Assembly (NCBI GenBank): GCA_949752735.1
Contig: OX457036.1
Coordinates: 86,001,987-86,065,986, forward strand
Source of the DNA: Lumbricus terrestris
Taxonomy: Eukaryota; Annelida; Clitellata; Crassiclitellata; Lumbricidae
Direction: 5' to 3'
DNA: 64,000 nucleotides
A program made the position numbers and the translations under genes. A model generated the notes under the pieces. That model did no database searches. It saw nothing but the letters and a program-made list of their open reading frames with translations, and was not told where the DNA came from. Each line of letters starts with the position of its first letter. Position 1 is the first letter of the stretch. This document shows positions 1-12,400 of this stretch, one piece after another.

Positions 1-50
1 GTTACGCTATAGCAAATCGAACTCAATCTGCGACATTTGCTGCCGTGAAT
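1..50 (+). CDS. Host exon: end of a WSC first half (partial)
   Basis: The window opens inside an open frame that ends ...ATFAAVN at a consensus GTAAGT donor in phase 0. The other WSC first-half exons end the same way (for example FAYVGLQ at 29687), and the next exon starts in phase 0 with a WSC second half. The cysteines that would prove it lie before the window. Confidence 0.5.
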
Positions 51-419
51 GTAAGTTTTTCTGGCAATTTTGTTAATTTAAAGCTTAGAAGTTGAGACAT
101 AGGTCAGTTTCTTTAAAAGCATTTACGAATTGACAAATACATGTACATGTAAGTCGCATTGGCGTGCACATGCAATGTCGTACATTGTATAGTATGTATA
201 CTTATATAAGTAGCCTACACCTACAATATAAGACACATACGTCAGCAACAGCAGCAGCATCGTCGTCACCATCATCATCGTCGTCGTCATCATCAACATC
301 ATCATCGATCATCATCATCAGCAACAGCATCAGCAGCAGCATCATTATCATGGTCATCATCACTATCATCAGCAGCATCCATCATTATCATCAGCATCAT
401 AATCATCAAAGTTATCATT

Positions 420-484
<65 letters not shown>

Positions 485-3400
485 CATCAGTTTCTGAGGT
501 CGGCCATTTGGCGACAATTGGTACGAATAAATGCTTCAATGCCTGGATTGGCCATTTTTTTAAATAATGTTAGTCCAAGCGCTGTTATGTTCGCATCTAA
601 TATGTCAACTCGGCGTGTCTTACTTCTTTCTTTTCATTCGATTATTGTATGTAAACTATTGTGTGGAATTCTATTTTTAATGCTGTGATTGTAATTGTAA
701 TTCAGACAATCTATATAGCATCATCAGTAGCAAGCCACTTCTAGGATGCTTTACACGCATATTGTCAACTGTCAGAGTTAAATTTCTAAGATGCTTTACA
801 CGCATATTGTCAACTGTCAGTGTAAAATTTCTAGGATGCTCTACACGCATATTGTCAACTGTCAGAGTAAAATTAATGTCATGAGCTCCAGAGCAAGTGC
901 CGCTTCAACTGTTATTTTTTAAGTTTAAATGTTGAGAACAATAGAGAACATACCAGTTCGACTTATATATTTTTATGTCAACTGTTAGAACGGACGAAAT
1001 TGCATGTGCAGAAATAGCCTTGGTCAGCAGTTGCATGATTGGTATTGTAACGTGAAATGCTCCGGAGATCAGACACAAAATTGCGGAGGAGATGACAATA
1101 ATTCTACGTTTTATTCGCTCTACACAGGTGAGCTTTAAACAGTTATTGAAACTCTATGTATCATAAAAGTTGACAAGGTTTGGCTAGCAAATAATTAGGA
1201 TGCTTAACAAAATAAGTGACTACAGAAAATAAATCCTTCATAGAAGATTCTAGCTAATTAAGTTTTGTTAGGGGGATGGGAAGAGAAGCTTATTTGTACG
1301 ATCGCACGGGGCTCCACAAAAGTACGAGGTGCAACAGGGGGGTCGAACATACGACTTTTTCGCGCGTGATATATAGATGGGTCAATAACGACGACTGAGA
1401 TTGCTGGCACAGCTCGAAGTATAAAGTTCAAAGTAGGCTATACAGTTCAAAGTGCATCGATGACGAAACGAAGCGCAGGGTTCAGGAGTAGGGTTTGTAT
1501 GGGTGGGGTTAGAGCATGGGCGGAGTTTATCAGGAGCTAGGGGGGTAAACCCCAAGAAGTCCCATAATCATTTTTTGCTCAGGGTCCCTACGCGGCGATT
1601 TTATGTGGATTCGAACCCGCAACCTTAAGGCTCAAAGGCACCAAACATGACCCAACACCACCGCACCCCATGTTCGGACAGTACGCATAGGCCATCACGG
1701 CTACATTTATGATCAATAATATTGTGTTTTACTTTGAGTAGTTTGTGAGTTGGGATATTACGGCAACACGTGTAATCAAGTTTGTCACTGCAAAAAACAA
1801 GCTCCTTGCGATCGAAAGACGGGGCAATGTCCAAATGGATGCGAAGAAAAATGGTCCGGTACAACTTGCAGCGACAGTAAATATTCAATATCATTATTCA
1901 CTCGAAATGCAAATTAGTTGTCTATACATAGGCGTAGGAGACATTTCGGCAGAAGGGGGCAAGATTTTACCTCTGCCTGAAAAATAAATTCTCAATAAAT
2001 TATAATTGACGTCCTGCACTTCATATGCTACAATGACCATGCTCTAAAATGCTTTTAACACAATGGAATTATCTTTTTTCTAACAAAAGTTGTGCTCGTT
2101 TGATTCCTTCATTAGTTTATAGTGAAAAAATAAAATAAAAAGTTACTGAATATTCGTGTCATCCAAGTCTACTGAATCCACTAAGTTATTATTCTGAAAT
2201 TTTTCTGGGCATTAGAAGCATATATTCTGAATCAGATAACCCAAACGGCATCAAAATCGGTTCACTACTTCGCAAATTAGGGTGAATTCACAGTCATATA
2301 CTGAATTGAAGAATAAACTGCATTCTTTACCCCTCTCGCCTATTTCGGCGTCTAGCGCAATATCTAGGAAGCGACAAACGCGGGTTTCGAGCCCCTGCGT
2401 CACATAGGCATAGTCTATGTCTCTCTAGAAAAGCAGATTTTGTGACCACAGTCCCCCACACCCGGGAGAAAGAGGCAGAGGGGAAAATACCTTGAGGCCC
2501 GGCTACTTTGAGGGACCCAGGCTGGATGATTGTAGGGCAACATGCAAAGTTTATGATGTAGGCATATATGCCTTTTAGAGTATAATATTCCAGACACTTA
2601 ACGACAAACCGTTTAAACTTCAAAAGAACAGCTGAATATATTCACAATTGTACGGTATAGGCCTATTACTTATTCATTCATTCATTCGTTTATATATTCA
2701 TATATTCACAATTGTACAGTATATTACATATTCATTCATTCATTCATTCATTCATTCATATATTCACAATTATTATACGGTACCGGTATCGTGCTTTATT
2801 AATAATTTATAAAGCGACTCCATGTAGGGTGAACCGTTCAGAGTCGTTCCCAGTGTGCAAGGCTCCACGAAAAGAAGCTTTGAGACGAGAGAAGGAAGAA
2901 GAGAGAGACTGCCAGATTAAAGAGTAGAGCGAACGCTATGAGAAAGCGCATTCCCACGAGAATTTAAGACCAATTGAGGCAAATGTTCGAGACTTATGAG
3001 TCTTAGCAGTTTTAAGGTGAGAAACCAAGAGTCAACTCGTTGGATGAACGAAATGGACGTCTGGATCTGCTGAGTGAGGTCGAAGTATAACGTAGGCCTA
3101 CACTGGCCAGATATTTGGACAGGAGGCGGAAACGATTATTGAGAGATTAAATGTAGGCTACCCAAATAGGCCTAAGAGTAACTATAGGCCACATGCCACC
3201 ATTATATTGTAAACCGTGCCCGAATTGTTTCAATTTGTTTCTATCTTTTCTTGTAAAATTATAGGCATAGCCTTAAGATAGTTTAGGGATCCGTGAAAGC
3301 TCTGCCTAAGGACCAAGAATTTCTCTCCTCGGCCCTGCTTGAGCCTGATAAAGTCTCAATAACGAATTGGTGCGATTTTTGGGCAAATTGTGGCTCATGA

Positions 3401-6400
3401 ATTTGTTGCAATTTTCGCCATTTTTCTTACAAAATGCTATCATGAATTCAGAGCTGCTTTCTCGAAATTCTGCTAGCCCTATCCAAGGTGGTTTTGAGGA
3501 AGGCCTACTGGGTTAGTATTTAACTCGATTCGGGCAAATTGGAATTGGGAGAGGATATGGTGTGAATAACGTTGAACTTCAAGTATAGCCTAGTTTGTTA
3601 AATATAATAGTTTTCCGGTACTATTTACCCGAAAAACAGACTCGTCAAAAATTGGGTGGGTGTGAGCATACGCCCCATTGACCCCCGCCTCCTATGCTTA
3701 TGGTTGCCTGAGCCAAACAGTAGGCCTAACTAAGAAAACGATCGTTGCTCAGCAATATTAGGCGCAGCCTGCGAAGAGTTGCCTATAATTTTAATGTCTG
3801 AGGAATAATTCACGATGTTTTTATAAACAGAATTGAGGCAAATTTCTAATTAAAACAATTTATAGAATGCAGACTGAAATGGCGAAATTTCTGAATGGAT
3901 GGATTTGAGCGTTCTGGATGAATATTGTTTGATATGAGTTGAGGAGACGGATGCAGAAGAAACCTACCGTAACTCTAGGAGTTAATAAAAGAATAATGGA
4001 AGAAAGTGATTGCGTGATAATGTGACAAAACCATGAGCTCTCTCAGAGTTGTTGACAGAATGCGAATGCAATGCTTGACAGACGATGATAACTGATGCAG
4101 GAGATGATAGTCGTTGTGTGAAGACAATAATAATGAAGATGTTGGCGATGACAACGACGATAGATGATGATATAAAATGTAAATATTGACAAAGGTGTTA
4201 TTCGTTCTCTATGAAGCACATTTTTTGAAACCTCGCATTGTTTCTATATGCGTACTAAAGTCGCTTTGTCTGATTTTGGTTTTGCTTTAGCAAGCTTGGT
4301 AGAAAAGTATATCGGATGCTTTTCGGATTACGTAAGCAGTGCCGTAACATATGAGTACTCTGGACTATTGACAGTAGAATCTTGCATTAACAGATGTATT
4401 CTGCGAAACAACTCGATTGCAGGTATAAAGGTAAACACATGGTACAGAATCCGTCGTTCAGTTGATAATACACACTTTCCGAATAGGATACGATAGTGTT
4501 TTCCGAGTCATTATACGCAGTAGATTTGAGTGCTGGAAGTCAATTAGCATTAGAATTAGCCGTTGTCAGTCAAACTGTTTGAATGTTCAGTTTGCACACA
4601 AACACAGGGCTAGAATTGTTGGAAGCAGGGGCGCCGTTAGGCGTAGCCTACGCACTCACGCAAGTGCGTACAGCGCGGAAAGGCAAAAAAATAACAAATT
4701 GTAAATTAAAGCGTGAAATAATATAAGCGATGAAATTCTATTGAATCTACTTTGGTAGTGGACCACGTACACTTCTCACTCACTGCATGCCCATTAAAGA
4801 TCGTCATAATAGTTCATAACTTCATTTCGCGTATTCTTATTTTGTGCAAGTTGTGCATACAGAAAAAAGTGCGTACAGAAGTTGTGCGTACAGAAAAAAA
4901 GTGCGTACAGGAAAAATCCTGGCGGCGCCGCTGGTTGGAAGTTTTGACGGTTCAGACTGCGTGATTTTCTTCAGACTTCACGGTTAATAATGATAATAGG
5001 CCTACTAATCATAATGCTGAATTTGTCTGGAGATGACCCATCTCAAGACAAATATTTTAAACAGCTATTAATATTACCTGTTACCCATAGGGTTGACTCG
5101 CTTCTTAAATCTTTTTTGTTTCACCGTGGTTGAACTGGGAGCGCTCCTGAGTGGATTTCTTGAAGGGTCACTATGTAAATTCTTGAAGTGAATGAATGAA
5201 TATTGAAATCCCTGAGGGATCATGTTTAGACTACCTCCGGACATCAAATAGTTGCCGCTGATCGCCTTCAGCAAGTCGAACCAAAGACATATCACTTAAA
5301 CCAACAGAGCGCAAGAAATAGGTCACAGATTGACTGCAGGATCAAGCGCTTATAGTAAGCTATAGGCATGTAACAGAAACACGATGATTAGAATTGCCTG
5401 AAGGTTCATCTCCCCACGAATCATAAACATTTTATTAGTTCACGCAAGTCAAGAGATTTGCTGAGATGTAAACCTAAAACGACGATTTTTGCGACTTCAG
5501 AGAGGAGGATATTGTTCCTGTGCAGAGGAACGTAGAGAATATGGAACAATTACAAGAGAAAGTCGGTGCTATTATTATCCATGTACAGGAAACCGATTGC
5601 AGAAATGCGGGGGAGCTAGTGCCAACAGTGTCTATTCAGGTAGGTTAATCTGGCCAGCCATTGCTTTATTTCAAAACTGCTTGTATGACATAGCATAACA
5701 CAACATGCTTGAATGAGTTCATAATATAAGAAGCTTTCGAGCAGGGCAAGATATTGATGTTCCTGTTAGTCTAGTTCAAGAACTGCATTAAAATCGTCGT
5801 AGCAAAGGTCATCTGATATTTTAAAGATATTTGACAGTTAAAATTTAAATAGTTTATGCTGGCTATTACTGTATTTTTTTAAATTTAAAAATGTGGAATT
5901 AATGGATCTGTTATGTAGGCTCAGTGTTATAATTAGGCCTACCGTAGACCAGTTGTAGCCCTGTAAATGTGGGTAACATTATATACAAACTGCATCAGAA
6001 CTTGTTTATGTTATGATTTTCATGTTCATAGTCTGCATGATTGTATCATAATAACAGTATTACCTCGTACTGATATTGCTTATAATTATGATATTAATTT
6101 TAAGAATTTATTTCCTAGTTTTCATATGACAAATTTGGCCGTGATGCAATGTTCTGAACCAGCAATACCTACAATTTCAATAGACGCTCTACTCATTCTC
6201 TTGTTGGAACAGACAATCTTTTGGTTTGATGTTACAAGTAATAGAGCACCATTAGTTAGATTGCTGTAAACTGCATTCTTTATTGTGTCAAAGTTATAAC
6301 AAGCTTAGTGAGCACTTTAGCCGATTGACATCACTTTCACAATAGTTTTAATTAGTTTGCGAACTGTATGACTCAGTATGGAACACGACTTCCAAACTAT

Positions 6401-9400
6401 GTCGCTTAGCCTAATACTGGGGAATTCGTTTCAAGTAGTTTCTAACTTCAATAACTCTTAATTTTGTCATTGGCGTGACCTGCAGCAAGAATCAGCTTCA
6501 GGTAGAAATCCTAATAAATAATTATTATCGCTCTGAGAGGCAAATAACGAGCAGAAATAGGTCGGCATATCGTATTAGAGGAAGCAGTCACATTGATTAG
6601 ATATAAGACAAATTCTGTGCTCAGTCAGCTGTTATTCTTGCATGCAGGAATTAGGCCCCACATTTTTATGACTCAATCACACATCAAGGCTAAATGTAGT
6701 CTAATACTAATAGACCTTCATTTTAGTTTGTCCAAAGAGCTTCTATGGACGAAACTGCGTCAGCCGGTGTTATTGTTCTGACGGAGGCTCGTGTCGATTC
6801 AATGGTTCTTGTCACAATTCAGTGGTCAGAGCATGTAAACTGGGATGGACAGGATCTGGATGCAATATTCGAGGTATATTGTTTGAATTTCTAGATCAGT
6901 ATTTAACCAAATAACTTGCAAAACACGTTATTGTTGTGTGAGTAGTGCCGCGACAACAATTAATTACTATATGAAAGCCCACAATACAAAACTTGGTGTA
7001 GACTGGTTGCTCAATAGATTCGATACTTAAGTAATATTTGAATTGCATAAAGGGTAAGTTTATTGTTTATTCTATTTGATTGCTTTACTTTATGCATTCC
7101 TTGAATTATTTTTGAAGTGCTTAGATTCACAGTTTATTTGTATAGGTGGAAGTGATTATGCCAGGTTTGATATTTTAACGAACAGTTCATTTGTTACATA
7201 GCATAGGCCTACCTAGGCTTAGGTATTTACTTAGCTACTTACCCTGTTATACTTCCTGCCGATATGTACTGAATCTTATAGCCTCTTCTTATTTCTAACC
7301 GTAATTTTATAGATTGTGGAATCAACAATGGCGATTGCGAACCTGACGAAATATGTGACAACGTTGATTTGGGTTTTGCAAACCAGTCAGTGTGTCGTTG
7401 CGAAGATGGATTGCACAGAGATAAGTGCTCACCAAGTGAGAATTGTTTAAATAAACATTTGAGTGAGTTAAGGTACCTTAAAGAACCAGCGCTAAATGCT
7501 CGTCAATAAGCTGGTGCCCATCAAATTCTCTAGGCTCTAGACTAGTATGGAGCAGTGCTTTAGATAGGCCTATCTGGAGTTTTACTCCTGCAAGTATGAC
7601 TACGGCATTTTGCAAGATAGATTCTGATCTTTTTTTGCGTTGACCGCAGTGAAACTAACAATAAATTATTTCTTTCCGTTAGGAATTTTCATGCTTAGCA
7701 AAGCATTTAGCATACTTCAGTCTATATTTCATTAGATAGTAAAATAAACTTTTGCTGTACGGAATACAACTAATTCGGAGCTTAGTATTACAATGGACTG
7801 TAAACAACAGAAAGCATGCGCGAACGAAACTTCGTCCGCTCTTTTAGCATTGGGCTACCTTGCCTGCGTTTTCATTCGTTCACCAAGAATTGTTCAAAAT
7901 TTGAATATTTCAAAGGATTATGCGTGAAACGAAAGCGCAAACAGTGACGTGTAGGAAAGTGAAAAAGAAGGCGATTTAAATCGCCACAAAACCAGAACTG
8001 CAGGCTAAGCCATGTTAATGAAAATAAGAAGTGTTGTAGTTTTATTAATGGATGATCTGTGCTACAATTAGGTCATCTTCACTACGTTGGCTGTTACAAA
8101 GGAAACACGACGCAGTATATTTCAGTGGAGCTACCGCCAATCGAAACATCGACCATCGGACTCTGCATACTGAAATGCAAACACCTAAATAAGACATACT
8201 CGCTGCTTCAGGTACTTATGACCATAGCAATGCATTTCGGGTCGTTATCATCTTGTGATAGCCGCCACCTAAAACAGCTTTAAATTAATAGTCTAGTCAT
8301 ACACCACTATTATAGTCGCTTGTGAAATTGTCTAACTGTGTAACTCAATATAAAGCCTATTGTAATCTGATAGCGTACTCAGTTTGCAGATTTCAGATCG
8401 ATTTCCATTACTCTAGTTGTAATGTAATGTAATGTAATGAAGACAATTTCAATAGCATCGTCAGTAGCAAGCTACTTCTAGGATGCTTTACACACAAATG
8501 TCATAATACAAAATTGTCAAAGTTAAAAGCAGATTGGCTTTTTATTGTTTGAATTGATGATGGAAGACTGTTCCAGGCGCGTGGGCCAGCGACCCGAAAG
8601 GCACGATCGCCCGCTTTAGTTTTTGTTGCAGGGACGGATACGTCAGCGGTCTTGGACGACCGCAGACGTGACCTGCTAGGATCGTTTGCCAGCGGTTTGA
8701 TGTTGTCCACGAGGTACGGTGGTGCACGGCTGTTCAGGCATTTGTGCATCATGGTGCAAAGTTTGAACTTGATGCGCTCGCCTATTCCCAGCCACTGAAG
8801 CTGGTCCCGGATCGGGGTGGAAATATGATCGAACTTGTTTAATCGCAGGACTAGGCGAGCTGCAGCATTGATGACTGCCTGAAGCCGAATGATACTGCTC
8901 TGTGGCAAGCCAGCAAAGGCGACATTGCAGTAATCGATTCGGCTCAGGATCAAACTTTGCACCAGATGTCGTGTCACGTCTTGTGTGAGAGAGCGAGACA
9001 CAGATTTCAGCTGCCTCAATATTCCGAAGCTGGTTCGTACAACTGCAGTGATATGTGATGTCATTGAAAGGTCATTGTCGAGTAGAAGTCCAAGATCACG
9101 GACCTCATTCTTCGGCACGACAGTATCCCCACCAATGACGAATGGACTGCGGTCTAGCTTTTCCACTCTGCGCGAAGACGAGCACCAGAGAAATTCCGAT
9201 TTCGATGAATTGAGCTGCAATCGATTGCATTTCATCCAATCGGCAATGTCGCTAATTATCTCAAGAACGGCGGAGAGCATGGGCGGAGTTTATTAGGGAC
9301 TATTAAGACCCAGATTCATTTTTTTACCGTGTAAATGGTATCTTTTCCTGGGCTTAGCCCCACCCCTAGAAGGCTTTAACCCCTCCAAGAACGGAAACCA

Positions 9401-12400
9401 AACTCCGCCCATGCGGAGAGAGAATCGTACATCGCTTCATTTATCCGCCATTGCTTTTGTAGAACCACCAATGTCACTAAAGCTCTAGAATCAATACGCA
9501 TTCAGGCAGATCGGCAATACCACTGCCATCCTTCAGCACGTTACGATAGAGCTTAATACCCGTCCACATGCGACCTTTATTTCCTTGGATTTCTCTAAGG
9601 CGCTCGATGCCGTCCGAAATTCCCGCCGTCGCCATGCAACTGTCCTGCTTAGCCTAGACATCTCAGATAATATCTATGAGTGGTAGTTAGTTAACTTCCT
9701 TCTAGAATGAAAGCACATAACCAGATTTTGCGGTAGCCTACCTATGTCTTTGCTGAGTCCAGTATTAACGTCTTTGCGGTTCAATGATCGGTATTGGGTC
9801 TCGTCGAGGTATCTAGACGCGCAGGCCCGGCCTTAGGACAAGGCGAGCGAGGCGACCGCCTTGGGCCCCGCGCTTCCAGGGCCCCGCGCAGCTGGCTATA
9901 TTTAGTTTACTTTGTTGAGATTGATAAAGGTTACGTCAGTAGTAGTAAAATTAGGCATCCAGGACATCGACCCATAACCACGGTTCAAAAAATATCTCAC
10001 CTATAACCACGGTTCAAAAAATATCTCACCTATAACCACGGTTCAAAAAATATCTCACCCATAACCACGGTTCAAAAAATATCTCACCCATAACCATGGT
10101 TCAAAAAAATATCTCACCCATAACCACGGTTCAAAAAAATATCTCACCCATAACCATGGTTCAAAATATTCACCACCCCATAACCATGGTTCAAAAAATA
10201 TGTCGACTCATCAAAAAATATGTTGACCCATAACCACGGTTCAAAAAAATATCCCGACCCCGACCCATGGTTCAAAAAAAATTTTGGGAAAAAAAAAAAA
10301 AATAAAAAAAAAATAAACTTGTCACAGGTGTGACACTTTTGTCACAAGCGTGACAAGAAAATCTCCGGTCACACCTAATGGAAGGCCCCTCTTTTTAGGG
10401 GGAAATCTCGAAGAAATGGCTAAGTAACTACTACTTCCCCGTTTTGCGAAGAAATGGCTAAGTAACTACAACTTCCCCGTTTTCCGGTGAAAAGGATTAC
10501 AGTGTAATAGTTGCTACTGATTTCACATGATCGTTAATTCCTCAGTATTCACCCACGAATTAAAAGACTCTGGATATCCTAACCACTTCACGAGCGATTT
10601 CTTCCCACGTTTCCTGATAATTTTTTCTATTCTAAATATTTCCTGAGTAGACTTCTGTAGCTCTTGTTCATAAAAACTTCCCTGTATTTCCTCACCATTA
10701 TAATCGGTAATCTTGTAAGTTGGGGGATCGGTGTATTGAACTCCAGACACGGTAAAAACTTCCTCAGTCCATCTCGGCGTGTACCCCTTCTCAAATGTAT
10801 TCTTTTTCTTAGTTATTCTGACTTTGTCTTCAATCGAGAATTTAGGCATAATAGGTTCAGAAATCTCTTTGCCGTACAAATTCATAAATACAGTCTTTTC
10901 GTTCACTTTCAAACTAGCCTTCGTGGGGGTCATCTTGATGGAAGAATGCCGTGTTTCGTTATAATTACGAACCATTTCATCTAATATATCGATATATTTT
11001 CTCGTTGAATTAGCCGTAAAGTACTTGTACATCCGGTCTTTCATAGTCCTATTCCATCTCTCAACGACGCAAGATTTTTCTTCATTCTCAGTGGAATACA
11101 AGTTTATCAGTTTTTGCACATCCTTGTTATAAAATTCTTTGCCTTTGTCCACCCAAACTTTTCCCGGTCGACGTCCACCCTCGAGTATCTTCATGAAACC
11201 GTCAGCCGTAGATTTCCCACTCTTAGAATTTATGGGTACTATCCACCCGTATTTAGAAAACACATCTATAACGGTTAATAGGTATTTCACCCCATTATTA
11301 TCTTTAGCAAATGCCTGCATATCTACAAGATCAGCGGCCCATATATCATCTATCCCATTAACAATCACCTTTCTCTTTCTAAAATGTTTAACCACTGGTC
11401 TATGTAGTTCATTCGCCAACGTATCTGTCCACTTTAGCGTTTTTTCTTCCTCCCCGCGACTTTGCCGTTTTTTGAAGGTAAACCCAAACCAAGGCTCGTT
11501 TTAGCTGACAAGATAGGTTTCACTATGGCCCTCTCTACACGCTCCCGCAAGCTCGGGTTAGGAATATTGTTCAAATCATTAATCATCGCTCGATCTGCAA
11601 TATTCCTAGAAGCTGTATCAGTGTGTTGATCGTAAGCCAAATCGTGGATATAAGCGGCGCTATCTACCCTATCCACAGGTTTACTCCAATCTTTGAAAGT
11701 CCCATCTGGATTCAGCCTCTTGTCTAGCCTAGTACCGGGTCCGGTAAATTGATGTCCTGGCAAATGCATCTCGCCGGGAAACTTAGCCCAAGGTAGCTTA
11801 ATGTTACTAGTGGCTGCGTTCAACGAACCAACTAGATCTCCACCTTGCACAACGGTAGACGCCTTTACGAATTGAGTTTTAGTTTTCCCGCATACAACGC
11901 AAACACCCCTAAGCATCGATCTCCCGTTATTCGTCACGACGTTTTGTACATCTCTCGTTTCGGTATGTTTTTTACACTTTACGCAATACATCTCGCTTTT
12001 TTAATAAATATATTTTAAAATGGAAATCAAAGATCTGAGTTGGGGATCTTCGCTATCGAAAAGATTTAATAATCCTTTGTTACCTAAAAGTATACGGGGG
12101 TTGATAATCGGGAAGTCCGGCTGCGGTAAAACAACACTTCTTCTGAATCTATTACTCAGGTCAGACTGGTTGGACTATAATAACCTCCAGGTATTCGGCA
12201 AATCTCTGTTTCAACCTGAATATCGCATTATTAGAAAGGCATTCGAAGAAAAATTACCGAAAGAAGAGATCGTTGGATTATTCGAGCTTCAAGAGAAAAT
12301 CATGGAACTAAACGCATCACCGGCCCTCGTTATGGAAGAAATGGCTAAAATCTCAGAAGCCAAATCCGATATAACTGCCGAGTTTTTTGAAAGCGCTGAA

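Noticed and set aside
164..688. Long open frames rich in Ser, His, Gln or Met at 0.1-0.7 kb
   Set aside because: They are translations of CAT/CAG trinucleotide repeats in several frames and lack splice or domain support.
1600..1690. Possible tRNA gene on the minus strand
   Set aside because: Only a B-box-like string and weak A-box are present; no cloverleaf, so a SINE is more likely.
5074..5295. 73-codon minus-strand frame
   Set aside because: No recognisable domain, no splice consistency, in an intron.
9968..10265. Regular ~29-bp repeats resembling a CRISPR array
   Set aside because: Units are directly tandem without unique spacers, form the terminal inverted repeat of a eukaryotic Polinton, and no cas genes are near.
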